Shown here: positions 32,501 through 42,905 of the stretch, one piece after another
How the letters are laid out: every line of letters begins with the position of its first letter
How positions within the stretch are numbered: the stretch's first letter is position 1
NCBI GenBank assembly: GCA_019155205.2
Contig: JAHNZQ020003147.1
Span: forward strand, 1,866,241-1,927,825
DNA from: Gracilaria vermiculophylla
Lineage: Eukaryota; Rhodophyta; Florideophyceae; Gracilariales; Gracilariaceae
Length of the DNA stretch: 61,585 bases
Direction: 5' to 3'
Program-made: the position numbers and the translations under genes
The notes under the pieces: model-generated
Told to the model about the DNA's origin: nothing
What the model saw: only the letters and a program-made list of their open reading frames with translations
The model's database searches: none

Positions 32501-33703
32501 CAGGACCGTTGGATTTTGTTGCCATGGACATCTTAGGTCCTCTCTCCAAGACGGAGCGAGGGCACAGATTTATGCTCGTGATCACGGATCGTTTTTCCAA
32601 GATCACGCGTGCCATCCGCCTCCGGAGCACCACTGCAGCAGTGATTGCCGACGCCTTTCTAGAGCATTGGTTTTACCCCTACGGGATACCGTTGTACCTT
32701 TTTACGGCAAATGGCCCTCAGTTCGCTGCGAAGCTCTTCAGCGCCGTCTCCGGAATGCTGGGGATGACACAGTTGTTTAGAACTGCCCATCACCCCCAGA
32801 CAAACGGACAGGCAGAAAGGTACAACAAGACCATGGCCTCGAGGCTGAAGCACAATGTCGCGGACCATCAGAAGGATTGGGACGCATATATGGGCCCCCT
32901 CACGTATGCATACAACCTGCACATGCACCGCTCCACAGGGAACGCTCCTTTCAATCTGGTGCTCTCGCGCCTCCCGCCAAGTGCCGTCATTGCGGCACGC
33001 GCCACGGCGCACCTGGTGGATGGCCCACAGGCACCAACAGCTACGCAAGCCAAAAGCTCCATCCTAAGGCGGTATGAGAACGCACTCTCCCTCGCAAAGG
33101 AGAGACTCACCGCCTCGCAGAGGAGATGAAAGCAGGAGTTCGACGGGAAGGTGATGGAAGGCCCTCACCTGAAGGAAGGCGACGAGGTTTTCCTCGACAA
33201 ACCAGGGGATATATCCGACGAACCACCGGATGTCAAGCGCAAGTTAGCGCGGACTACCTCAGGGTCCCACAAAGTCCTGGCCACCTATAGCGATAATGTC
33301 GCCATTGAGATGAACGGGCTTAGAGACGTCCTCTCCCGTGATATGGTGACGAAAGTCCCAACGCCAAGCCTCTCAGGAAACCCCACCTCAGGGACAACGC
33401 GCGGAACTTCGTCATCCGACCACTTCAGGCACGACGGCACATCGGGATACTGGGAACCGCATCACCACTCTCGGTGAACCATTAACGGAGGCTCTCGATG
33501 CCATTCTGGTCCCTGAAGGTGACATCCTCTACGCAGTGGACCATATCGTCTCCCATCGACAAACCCCTGCAGGAATACTGTATCGCGTCCGCTGGTATAG
33601 GTACACCTCGAAGTGCGACACGGAAGAATCTCCGAAACATATCCCGGAGAACTTATTTACGCTATACCACGCTGTACTGGTGCGGAAACGCCCCTCAACA
33701 TAG
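29579..33703 (+). pseudogene. Chromovirus A Pol polyprotein, frameshifted
   Basis: It begins in the +1 frame relative to Gag, overlapping its stop. Protease: AILDSGAGRNLVHADVL and ILGTSFVDRYV (29795-30175), with a TAA upstream. RT: FCIDYRRPNEVAVHDSYPIPRMD, then FLRMHFGLKNAPATFQRAVD in another frame, and the active site reads YIDY instead of YxDD. RNase H: LDTDTC, SERECLAIKWA, SRTDH. Integrase: MDILGP, TANGPQF (TDNGxQF expected), TNGQAERYNK. A GPY/F-like tail and a chromodomain (33521-33700: YAVDHIVSHR, LYRVRWYRY) finish it. Frame changes fall near 30960, 31250, between 31963 and 32359, and near 33470; TAG at 30173 and other stops break it further. Confidence 0.85.
33521..33703 (+). other. Chromodomain at the end of Pol
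   Basis: It reads DILYAVDHIVSHR, then GILYRVRWYRYTSKCDTEES and IPENLFTLYHAVL, the pattern of a chromodomain (Y-V-x-x-I, L-V-x-W-x-G-Y, W-E-P, L, Y). The Trp-Glu-Pro is degenerate. Chromodomains of chromoviruses guide integration to marked chromatin. It is in frame 2 of the plus strand, shifted from the integrase frame. Confidence 0.7.
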
Positions 33704-34050
33704 GCGCTTTCGTTTAGGAAAAAGGGAGGGGGCCCCCAACCGGAGTTGATTTTCGCCTCCCCAGTCTATCCCCTACCTGGAGTTATCTTTAACCCCTTCA
33801 GGATGCCGTTGCTCGCTTTTTGCATGCTCCCACGGCGGCATTTCGTGTCGTTGAGCACGCGGGCACGGCCTATTCATCTTCGACCTACCGTTCATGGAGC
33901 TTCTGCTCCATCCGAAGGATCTTTTATTCGCCAGGGCTCTATCACCTACAGGTCACCGAGTCACGTTGAACACTCCACTTTGAGGCGCACTTTTGCCGTG
34001 AGCGCTTGGCTATCGAAGAACTCCGACAGGCTTTCCTTGATGGCCGCCAT

Positions 34051-36036
34051 CTAGGTCCGGTCTGCCCGGGCCTTGTGGAGCTCTAAGACCCAAGCACACG
34101 CCTCGCGCAGAGCCTCTACAGGAGAAATCGTAGCAGGACGGCCTGTAACCAGGCACGCCTGCACCAACTCTTGTATTGCACCCTCCAGAGCCCCAGAGGA
34201 GACTCCTCCCGACGGTGCATCCGGTGCGGCCACCTCCGTTGACGGCGCAACAACCGCCACGGAAGGAGCTGCGGAGGGCGGACCAGCTGGGACAACAGCT
34301 CCCCGACGGGATTCCACAGGCTCCGCAGTGGAGGCCGGCAAAGCCAAAGACGGAGTTGGTGACACCAAAGGTGACGGCGGTGCAGGAACTGGAGCGCTCC
34401 ACGGGCGAGGCCGAAGAACAGTCGCAGGGACGCTCCGCAATCGGGGTTTCACCTCTGGGGCCGACGATACCAGGACGGGAGTAATCTCGTCCTCTTCCAT
34501 AGGAGACACGGCGGCTACCACTGCGGGAGCACTCGGCACTGCGGCGGGCCGCGGAGTCATCACCTCAGGAGGTGCGCCCATATCCTGGGACGGAGCCGGT
34601 GACCAACGGGGCGCATCATGCGCCAGGCTCTCCATCAAGGGGTCGTAGTCGGGTACTCGAAACCATGGCACCTGAGGAACCCGAGAAGGCGCCATACGGG
34701 GAAAGGCAGGGTATGATCGCCCGTCATCGTCTCCATTAAAACTCCTCACAATGAGGTGGAACTTTTTCTCGCCAGAGTCGTACCAAAAGAAACCCGGCAT
34801 GTCATTCCACGCCACCTGGAGGTTGTGATCAAGCAGGGTCTCCGCCTCGGACTTACTACATGCATTGCCCTTAACAAGGTTTTGGATGCCAAAGGAGCCC
34901 AGAACCCGGATGATGGACGCCGACAAGGGGAGCAAACGCCCGGCGGTGGGCTGATACGACAAGTCCCAGTAGAGGCGGCCATCGCGGCATCGAGTAAAGG
35001 AGGTTACGCCCTCGTCCGCTGCTCGGATATACGCCATCAGGGTGCCGACTGCGAACTCCGTCAAGGCGACCAACATGACAAACCGCCCTACGGAGTCATG
35101 GGGATCCAGAACCTCCGAGGTATGGTACGCGAAGGTCATGGGCGTCGCCACGCAGAAGTGCGGGGATACTCAGTGGTCCCTCTGGGAGTCATTCACCTTG
35201 AGGTAGTACTTCGGACGCTGCCCGGAAGGCATTTCATGGAATTTCGTGTTATGCCAACCATGGATGTACCCGAAAGCGGTGCGCACTCGAGTCTCGTCCG
35301 CAAGGTGCGTCCCCTATCGATTTCGATTGAGCCAGTACAGGCGATCGTATGGGGGATCGAAGGGTAACACCACGAGGGCAGAGCGCCCATCGGCAATGCT
35401 TTCGGGTCACCCCGGTCTCTGGGCCGCGCTCTCCCTGTGGAGCAGTACCTGGAGTCGCGCCTGGATCTCTCGTTCCTCAGCGCACCTCAGATATGGAGTA
35501 TCGCAGTGTCCCACCGTGGTTGGAGCGTTGTCACCGTGCACCGGAGTGTGGAGCCAGTGCGCACGATAGGCGTCCACCAAGTTACATTTCTGGTCGTTCC
35601 ACGCAACCTCCGGTACGGCGCGGAATCGCATCGCCTGAAGGTATGGGACGAAGTGGTGAATGTAATACTCCACGGGAAACGGGAGACTCACGCGCCTGTC
35701 GTGGAATGGGACGAAGACCCGCGTGGCGCGATGATCGAAATGCTCTCCTGGACGGAATGGTGCACCGGTCAAGGTGTGATACACCTCAGGATTCGAAGGA
35801 GACGTATGCGCCGGAGTCGGAGAAGACATACCGAGGGTGTAGGAAGCTGAATGGATGGCGACCGAACGCGTGGTAGCTCCTGAGGAGAGAGATTTGACAT
35901 CGCTTTGGGAACGACCGGCGGTTATATGCACCACCGAGGAGGGAGCCACGTCAAGCCACTGTCGTGGAATTAGAGGAAAAGCCGGGCCACCAGAATCAGG
36001 CGAGGTATAGAGCACCAAAGCGAGGCGCGCGTTCAT
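34051..36036 (-). pseudogene. Antisense ORF of chromovirus A, unknown function
   Basis: A single minus-strand frame from 36036 to 34051 (about 662 codons) is interrupted only by TGA at 35409, TAG near 35312 and TGA near 35190; there is no frameshift. The N-terminal 230 residues include YYIHHFVPYLQAMRF and PTTVGHCDTPYLRC. The middle has PPYDRLYWLNRN, GYIHGWHNTKFHEM and DMPGFFWYDSGEKKFHLIVR. The last 200 residues are Pro/Ala/Val-rich and probably disordered. No known domain, signal peptide or membrane helix is evident. It lies between pol and the 3' LTR, reading away from that LTR. Antisense ORFs at this position are known in plant Ty3 elements such as Grande1 and the Tat/Ogre group; I see no sequence link to those. 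Confidence 0.65.
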
Positions 36037-36549
36037 ATCAAACGGAGAACGAAGGGGATGCGGACGAGAGGATTATGAGTCGTGCACCTTCACGGAGATT
36101 AAATGAGCGGACGCGAGGAAGCGGGTGTTTTCAAAAGAAGAAGCCTCGAATAAATTGGAGTGGCGAGTGCCTCCAGGGGGTTAAGTATCCCCTCGGGACT
36201 GACCTACGCTCCGTCCACGGAAGCTGCGTGCTTGCACCGCGCAGGGCACGCCGGAAGGCGCGGACACTCGCGCCGCCGACTGGCGCGGCAGCACCAACGG
36301 GTGACACCAAGAAAGATGAGACGCAGACGGGGTACGGAGGAGCAGGGTCCACAAACGCCGTAGAGGATAAAACGCGAGCCCGCGGCGATACGCCGCGCAG
36401 GAGTATGAAGGAAGGGAGAAATGCCTGAAGGAGAGAACGTGCCAATCGCCGGAGGCCTCGCTGGCCTCAACACCGATGGGAGCCACCCCGGGGATCAGGG
36501 AATAGGTTGATGCACCTCGAGGACGTGGTGCAATTCAGGAAAGGGGGTA
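36037..36549. other. Spacer between antisense ORF and 3' LTR of A1
   Basis: This half kilobase, conserved in A0 (about 1240-1708), would contain the promoter of the antisense ORF and ends in the polypurine tract at 36537-36547. Open frames in it on both strands have no supportable identity. Confidence 0.5.
36537..36547 (+). other. Polypurine tract of A1
   Basis: AGGAAAGGGGG, identical to the A0 tract, two bases before the LTR. Confidence 0.75.
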
Positions 36550-37103
36550 TGTAGTACAGTGGCTCCTAAAGGAAAAACAGTGGTGTGGCCTTATGGTAAA
36601 ATATTTCTAAGGATGGCTCATATTTTATTGGCTGGGTTACGTGGTGCATAATTCCGCCCGCGTGTGCTACAGTATCTTTAAGGGACGGTAGAATTATTTT
36701 TTATTTTAGTTAATTTACGCAGGTAATTGTTACAGTAGTGACACCTGCCGAGGCGGGCTCCCGGCTTGATATTTAACCTGCCGGTTGAGCTCCACCTCTG
36801 GGGAAGTAAAGGCAAGCACCCTTGAGTCTTCATCTACTTTTCCGGTTGGAGTTTCTCGTCGATCAACTCAGGTTTCTAAGCCGCAGATCCCCAGGTCGCA
36901 TCATAGCAGCGCCTGTAGGAGCATTGTCCGCCCAGTGAACCTCCCCCCCCGCTTCGTGTTTGCGGATCCCCTTTAAGAATTCCCCCGGCTCCCGACAGCG
37001 GATACCGGAGACCAGCTTTAGGAACACGCACCTTTGGAGTCAACAAAAACTTCTAACGGACGTTGTGCTTTACTACCTCGAGAGGAGGGCTGACAGTACC
37101 ACA
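36550..37103 (+). repeat. 3' LTR of A1, 554 bp, complete
   Basis: It begins TGTAGTACAGTGG and ends CAGTACCACA. It is the reference for the family in this window. The base after it lies inside a Harbinger-A transposase reading frame. Confidence 0.92.
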
Positions 37104-37968
37104 CGGCGTTCCCTCCATGGGTCCGGCAAGGTGAAAAAAAGCCCATCTTGCGTCACTACGGACTGAAACTTCAGCATGTGCTTGCGCCTTTGGCCGTTGT
37201 CCACTTTCCGCTTCCTTGCATGCCTAGGTTGCGCGATAAAGATCCCTGTGCCGTCGATAAAGCCGACGCAGTTGTCAAGCGTCACGCCATTCTCAAGAAC
37301 AGCTTTTGCATACCTGGCCGCCCGCTCTTACATCAAATATCCTCTCCTCTGGCACAATGAACCACTCCACCGCTTCATCATCAGCTCGACGGTCTCGTAA
37401 AAGATGTCGCACAATGCTGAGCTGGTCCGTCCAAACAGTTTTTTGAGGTCACGTCAGCGCGCAGGCGAGGATAGCCGACGCAGCATAATGTACAGGCGCT
37501 CCATAGAAAGTACTTTATGTCGACGCTTGAAGAACACTTCTGCCCTTGCAGTAAACAAGCAACGCGATCTAGGTCTGGGGACTTGAACATGAAAAGAGAC
37601 AAAGCGTCTTCCTGGGAAATCCCGTTAATATTAAAAAATTCGCTATTAACCGCCCTCTTGCAGCGAAGCAGAGCTCCCAAATCACGCTGGAAGAACAGAA
37701 AACGGCGCAGTACTGGTCCAAGCTCCGCGAGACTCGCTTCGGATAAGTGTCGCATCAGCAGCTCACGAGGCAGGCGCCGCCGCATGCGGCGCAGATGCAT
37801 CAGGATGTACTTCTTGATTGCCACCATTTTTGCTGTGCTGAAAGCGATGAAGAGACTACAGATGTAGCAAGCACTGCAACTAGCCACAAAGACCGGGCGT
37901 GGGATGAGGTGGTCTCCCGGTGGCCGATCCGTGACACAGCGATGGCTGTGCCACGGCCTACCACGCAT
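37104..37968 (-). pseudogene. Harbinger-A transposase, N-terminal half
   Basis: From about 37833 it reads MVAIKKYILMHLRRMRRRLP, LAELGPVLRRFLFFQRDLGALL and ISQEDALSLFMFKSPDL. After frame changes LDNCVGFIDGTGIFIAQPRH (first catalytic Asp) and DGLFFTLPDPWRERR follow. It parallels copy 2 (22784-24064) and shows that copy 2 has a premature stop after RAV. The second Asp and the Glu are lost at the LTR junction. Confidence 0.75.
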
Positions 37969-38087
37969 TGCACGCAGAATTCCAGTTCTGAAACTGTTCA
38001 GGACAATTTTCGTTCAATTGTTTTACCGGTAAGTACAACCCATATTTTACCCACGACTGTACCCACAGTTGATTTGCTGAAACTTTC
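37104..38087 (-). mobile_element. Harbinger-A copy 3, right part only
   Basis: The right terminal repeat ends at 38087. The transposase N-terminal half is present on the minus strand and stops at the A1 LTR junction (37103/37104) inside the DGLFF...EGRR block. The remaining C-terminal half and the accessory gene are nowhere beside A1. Confidence 0.75.
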
Positions 38088-40100
38088 TATTCTTATAAAA
38101 CCATTGACGAAGATCAAACACAAACTGTTTTAAAAACGTCTGGGGTTTCAAGAGTTTTCTATCTGAAAGGAAATGTTGTAGAAGCAAGCAGAAGCTTCTT
38201 GGACAAAGTATACAACTAGAAGAAGCTGGAAGCTTCTAGAAGGTGTTATAGAAGTACATGATCTGCGTTTTTATTGGTTTACGATAGAGAACACATAAAA
38301 CTATACTTCATAGTAGACATGAAGTAAAACACTCTATAACAACAGTTCTGGCACTAAGTTTAACGGAAGCTAAAAGTCTAGCCGAGTGTTCAATATAAAA
38401 AAGAAACTGCGTTAACTGAAGTCTTTCAAAGCATTGAACTGCACAACTTACGTTATTGACTGCATGAAAGCACATCATTGTAAAGAACAGAGACATATTT
38501 TGTGAGAAACAATACAGAAAAAGGGAAAATTATTTATAGCAAAAGTAGTATACAAAAAAATGAACTCAGAATGTTTTTTGCGATATTTCAATAATCAAAA
38601 AAATATGGAAGCAGTTTTTAAATATGATTACGCATTCGATAATATGTTTGCGAAATAACCGCTGATTTCAAAGTGCTGTACAACTAAAGAATATTTTACG
38701 AACTGGACTTTTATGGTCCGGAATCTACACGTGTGGATGAAATGGCACCAAAACAATATTGCTTTCAAGGCTTCGATCCTTTCATGCACGCGTCAGAAAC
38801 GGTGTTATTGAATAATAGGTACTTTTTGATATAAGAAAGCCTGTTTTCAGATGCTCTGGGGTAAACTAGACATAATTCATAAGCCAATATTTAATCAAAT
38901 TCTCTTTGTATTATATTTTTTGTTTCGATCCAAGCATAATCAATAGAAGTTTGAAAATTATTCTGTAGAGAACCAGGTCGCAAAGCTTACAAAGACTATA
39001 AAAGGCGAAAAACTCCGATCCAAAGAACCAAAAGTAAGATACCATTTCATTGTTTTGACGTGAATTGCGATTATTGGGTGTGTTGATACCAATATGAACA
39101 TGAAAATTCTACGAAAATATATTTGTACATTTATATATATTTTTTGTAATAAAAAAAGCTTTCTATATTGATTAGAGCATTTAAAGTGTATGGTTTTGTT
39201 TTTTTGTTTGCCATGAAAACGAGTTATTTGTGCAATATCTAATTTTGGTTCCATAGCTTCGAAAGTTTTTTATAACCTTTTATGATGATTTTGTCACAAT
39301 CCAGTTGGTACTCTACATTTATCTGTAATGATTGTTTACGATTCTAGTTTAGAACAGGAACGTAAATATTACGTATTATTAATTCACACTTTTATTATGG
39401 CCGTGAGACGCAATTTATTGCAATTTATAAGATTAACAGATTTGATATGCTAATGGTTCAGTAAATAGTAATATGTTACCAACTATAAGTAACATAGAAT
39501 CAATGTCTTTAAAAATAAGTGTAGGATATTTCTAAAATATGTAAAATTGCTAATGCATTTTTTACAGTACCAATCTGTTTCAAGTAATATGTATATTTGG
39601 CGGAAATTCTGATTTTTGAAATTTTTGAAAGTCTTTTCTTGTACGTAAAGTATGTACCCTGCAATTTGCTTTTCACCTCGTGTAAAAAGAAAAGCATATG
39701 AAAATGGTATTGCTTTAGAATTACTAGTTAAACTTCCATGTCCTATCTGTTTTCTGTTTCTCTAACGACAATTTTGAAACTTCTCAAATTCATTAAATCA
39801 TGAAAAACTTTTAAGGTCTTTTGCTACTAGAAAACCTTTGCAATATGCCTCATAGATCTAAAGCTTGGATATTCAAAGAACGGAGAGAATTCTTAGAAAA
39901 CTTTGACTCGTCATCCATGATTATCATGAATAATTTTTAGGCTGTTAATCACAGTTTTTTTTTATTTTTTAGACTTACAATTCAAGCAAAAATGAAAGGT
40001 TTGGTTTTGAAACCGTAAAGAATCAGAGAAATGAGCTCGCGATAACCGATTTCTCGAAAACGAAACACAGGGAGTTACTTGGTATTATTTGGTATTCTCT
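38088..40100. other. AT-rich intergenic, no gene recognised
   Basis: A purine-rich repetitive patch with repeated GAAGC words (38180-38250) is the only structure noted. Open frames are short and composition-driven. Confidence 0.5.
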
Positions 40101-40994
40101 TTACACGTCAGAGAACTCTTCTGGATTTTCACGAGCCGCAACTATACGAAGAAGAACTGCCAAAGTATTGGTATCCTTGCTTTCTTTAGGGTCGGAATAT
40201 ATTAAATCAATAACTCCAGACAAAAGCCGTTGTTGATCTTTAAGCTTGCGACTCTTCTCCTTTGATAATGATTTACTTTTAAGCATCTTGTCATTTGCAT
40301 TCATGCGGTTCATAGCATCTCGGATTGTACGAAAAGGCCACTTTGAGATTCCATAGTATCTGCTAAGGTTTGAAAATGTCGTTCGTTTCAAACGCAATCT
40401 TTTCTCAGCTTTTGGACGTTCCAAATGAAATACAGCTTTGAGGTCATTGAGCGTAATTCCAGCCGTGGTGGGTGGTTTTTGAATTTCTCTCTTGAATTGA
40501 GTTCGCAACTGTGCCGTTCTGCCCGAACTTTGGATCACGAAATTTTTCTGAATGTCCTTTATCTTAAGTTCTAGAGAGAGGTCTTCCTCGTTTCTCTCCA
40601 CGGTAGTCTCATCACAGGAGCTAAAATAATCTGTTTCATGAATACTTTGCGAGGGCAGCGTTTGGTTGGGAATCGACGTCATAAGCGGCGACGATTGCGA
40701 GGAGTTTGGAATCGCCGCAGCGACAAGCTCTGTATCTTGAAAATTTGGCCATGCTGCTTCTAGAGGTTCGGGCTTATGAGAAATAAAATTCTTGTAAATC
40801 TCTGAATCTTCATCAAGTGCCGGGATGGGGATGAAGTCTAGTTGACGGTTGAAGAAATCATCGTCCAAATCCCATGGCATTGATTTACCTCTTTCGAAGG
40901 GATCTTCCTTGCAAGAGCCCTGTGTCAGCTCATCATATGGGTTATTGGAATCGATAAAAGAGTCATCGGCCATTTCCCGACGCTTTTCAAACAC
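40101..40994 (-). CDS. RWP-RK domain transcription factor
   Basis: A single intronless frame of 297 residues. Residues 180-232 match the RWP-RK DNA-binding domain: ITLNDLKAVFHLERPKAEKRL, then TTFSNLSRYYGISKWPFRTI, with the name-giving motif present as KWPFRT (218-223). The N-terminal half is acidic and Ser/Pro-rich (WDLDDDFFNR, ALDEDSE), suited to activation or interaction; a basic stretch SKSLSKEKSRKLKDQQ follows the domain. RWP-RK proteins regulate nitrogen responses and gamete or egg-cell identity in plants and algae; which role applies here is unknown. ATG 40994 gives the longest frame; ATG at residue 8 is also possible. No transposon motif is near, so I take it as a host gene. Confidence 0.85.
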   Translation of the reverse strand: MFEKRREMADDSFIDSNNPYDELTQGSCKEDPFERGKSMPWDLDDDFFNRQLDFIPIPALDEDSEIYKNFISHKPEPLEAAWPNFQDTELVAAAIPNSSQSSPLMTSIPNQTLPSQSIHETDYFSSCDETTVERNEEDLSLELKIKDIQKNFVIQSSGRTAQLRTQFKREIQKPPTTAGITLNDLKAVFHLERPKAEKRLRLKRTTFSNLSRYYGISKWPFRTIRDAMNRMNANDKMLKSKSLSKEKSRKLKDQQRLLSGVIDLIYSDPKESKDTNTLAVLLRIVAARENPEEFSDV

Positions 40995-42900
40995 AGAGTG
41001 TCAAGAAAAGGTGACCGTTTCAGAAGATGAATGATATTTGATATTAATGAAACGAGTCCTCTGACGTCATTAGCGACTCAGAGCAAGGTATATTGAAGAC
41101 GGAGAGACGCTAGAAAGGAAACGGAATGCTATGGCCGATTGGAATGATTCTATAACCCTTCTCGTCCACTGACCAGGCCGAGATCGGCAAAATCTGCGTT
41201 AATCCATGGCGCTTTGCATCAAAGGACGTTAGGGCCTTCAATTGGATCGGAAACAATGTGATTTTGGTAATCCGGGTTACAGGTCGCAAACGGCAATCCA
41301 TTGGTGATCGGAGAACGGGTTGGGCTCAACGTTATCATTGTTCTCTGAATACGCCGGTACTTGACGAGGGCAACTTGTATGCCGATGCATCTAAGCAGTG
41401 TATACAGCGAGATATAATCGCGAAAATCGATTAGTATGGCTTTGAGCGCATACGAGGGGAAGGAAAGAGGGAGGGCAGGAGTGGTCAGTCTGCGAGTGTG
41501 TTAGCCGGAAACAAGTTCATGATGTCTTGCAAGCCCATTCGCACTGTGCCGCACGCGTGTCGGACCTTGCGAGGCACTCACAGAAACGGTGGCCACGCGG
41601 TGACTGGTGCGCCATATCGTCGTCACAACGGCACCGGGTGATTGCGCTGCCAGTGCAGAGCATAGGGCTACCAGGCTACCGCTGCTTGGTGTTGTCGATA
41701 TTGGCGCACCAACAGCTGTCACGTGTGCCACGCTCTGACCACTGTATCTTAAGATGGTCCCAGGAATCAAGTATCCTTGCTGCTCAGTGTCAACCACTTT
41801 TAAGCCTTTCTCTGTATTTCTGGGCATTCGTCGTAGCGGCATCCGTAGTCTCTGTTAAACGAATATGATGACACCACAGCAACCCATTTCACCAACTGCC
41901 AGCGATTTTTTTTCGCGTTGGCCATTGCTGCAACATTTATCGATGGTTTTAAAGTATACCATCTCGAGAGATGAAATTGAAATGCTCTGCTTCCTTGTCG
42001 CGGGAGACATAGTTTCCGTCACGGATGTTTCTTTCGAAGGGCACATCAACGCACCTTTTTACCAACGATCACCGACTCGAGTTCGCACACCCCGACACCC
42101 ACTCTCAAGTGTTGCACCATCTCATTTTTGTGTGGCATCAACATGGGCCCTCGTTTTGCATCGCGCAACAAATTATAAGGTAGTCATACATTAAATCCAT
42201 GGCTCCTAAGCCTTTTTGGTGACAGATTTTGTGACTGTTTTCAAACCACCCAAGTTAGACTGCAAGAAAGTCATGTTGTGATGGTCATTTGAGCATGACG
42301 AAATTACAGGCATCCTGAAAACACTGTTGTTTTAATTGAAAAACAGTGTTGACCGTATTTTAAGAAAAGTCTTTCATTTCTACGCATAGCCAATTAGCTT
42401 CAGTTACCCAGTCATTTTTTGCGAGTTCCCCGCACAGTGCCAGACAACTTGCAAAACAAATGCAAATTCCTTGTCAATCATTGGCATTGCATGCATGTTC
42501 CATGTATCTTCCGAGAAGTATGGTTAACAGTGGCGAATAATGGGCACGAATCGCGAGATACCATGCTGTTTCTCTCATGCTCCATGCTTTCATTGACTCA
42601 TTCGAGAGGCAAAATTGGAAGGGGATTATATCAGAATAAACCTCCCGCGATTTTGTGTCGCAATGTGGGCTTCTGACCCAGGTCTCAAGTAACACATTGG
42701 CCAACACCATTTGCAATGACTACCTTTCCACGCTTCTTTGGATTATATCCCATTGCGAGTTAATTTACTTGCTGGCAAAAAAAGAATTAGTGAAGGTTGA
42801 AGGTATCGCTTTACTATACCAGGGGGTCTTCTTAAGTATAACGTGAATCGGCAACTTTGACATATCGGAATTGTTCATATTACCTAATCTTGCGCGCTTC
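40995..42900. other. Upstream region of the RWP-RK gene, no other gene recognised
   Basis: Frames of about 110 codons overlap on both strands near 41500-41870 and 41865-42194 without motifs. A coding exon cannot be excluded but is not supported. Confidence 0.35.
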
Positions 42901-42905
42901 CAAGA

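Larger units (their letters stand above)
26977..37103 (+). mobile_element. Ty3/gypsy chromovirus A1, near full length, with antisense ORF
   Basis: Order: partial 5' LTR, Gag, protease, reverse transcriptase, RNase H, integrase, chromodomain, a 2 kb antisense ORF, polypurine tract, complete 3' LTR. RT before integrase and a C-terminal chromodomain define a chromovirus. It is dead: TAG stops in Gag, frameshifts in pol, a lost RT catalytic Asp, a lost integrase Asp, and a deletion that took the 3' half of the 5' LTR with the primer site. Flanks show no target duplication (AATCT before, CGGCG after). Confidence 0.9.

Noticed and set aside
35437..35850. Sense-strand ORF opposite the antisense ORF, also open in A0
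   Set aside because: Differences between copies fall mainly on its first codon positions and least on second, with third intermediate. That pattern fits the antisense frame instead.
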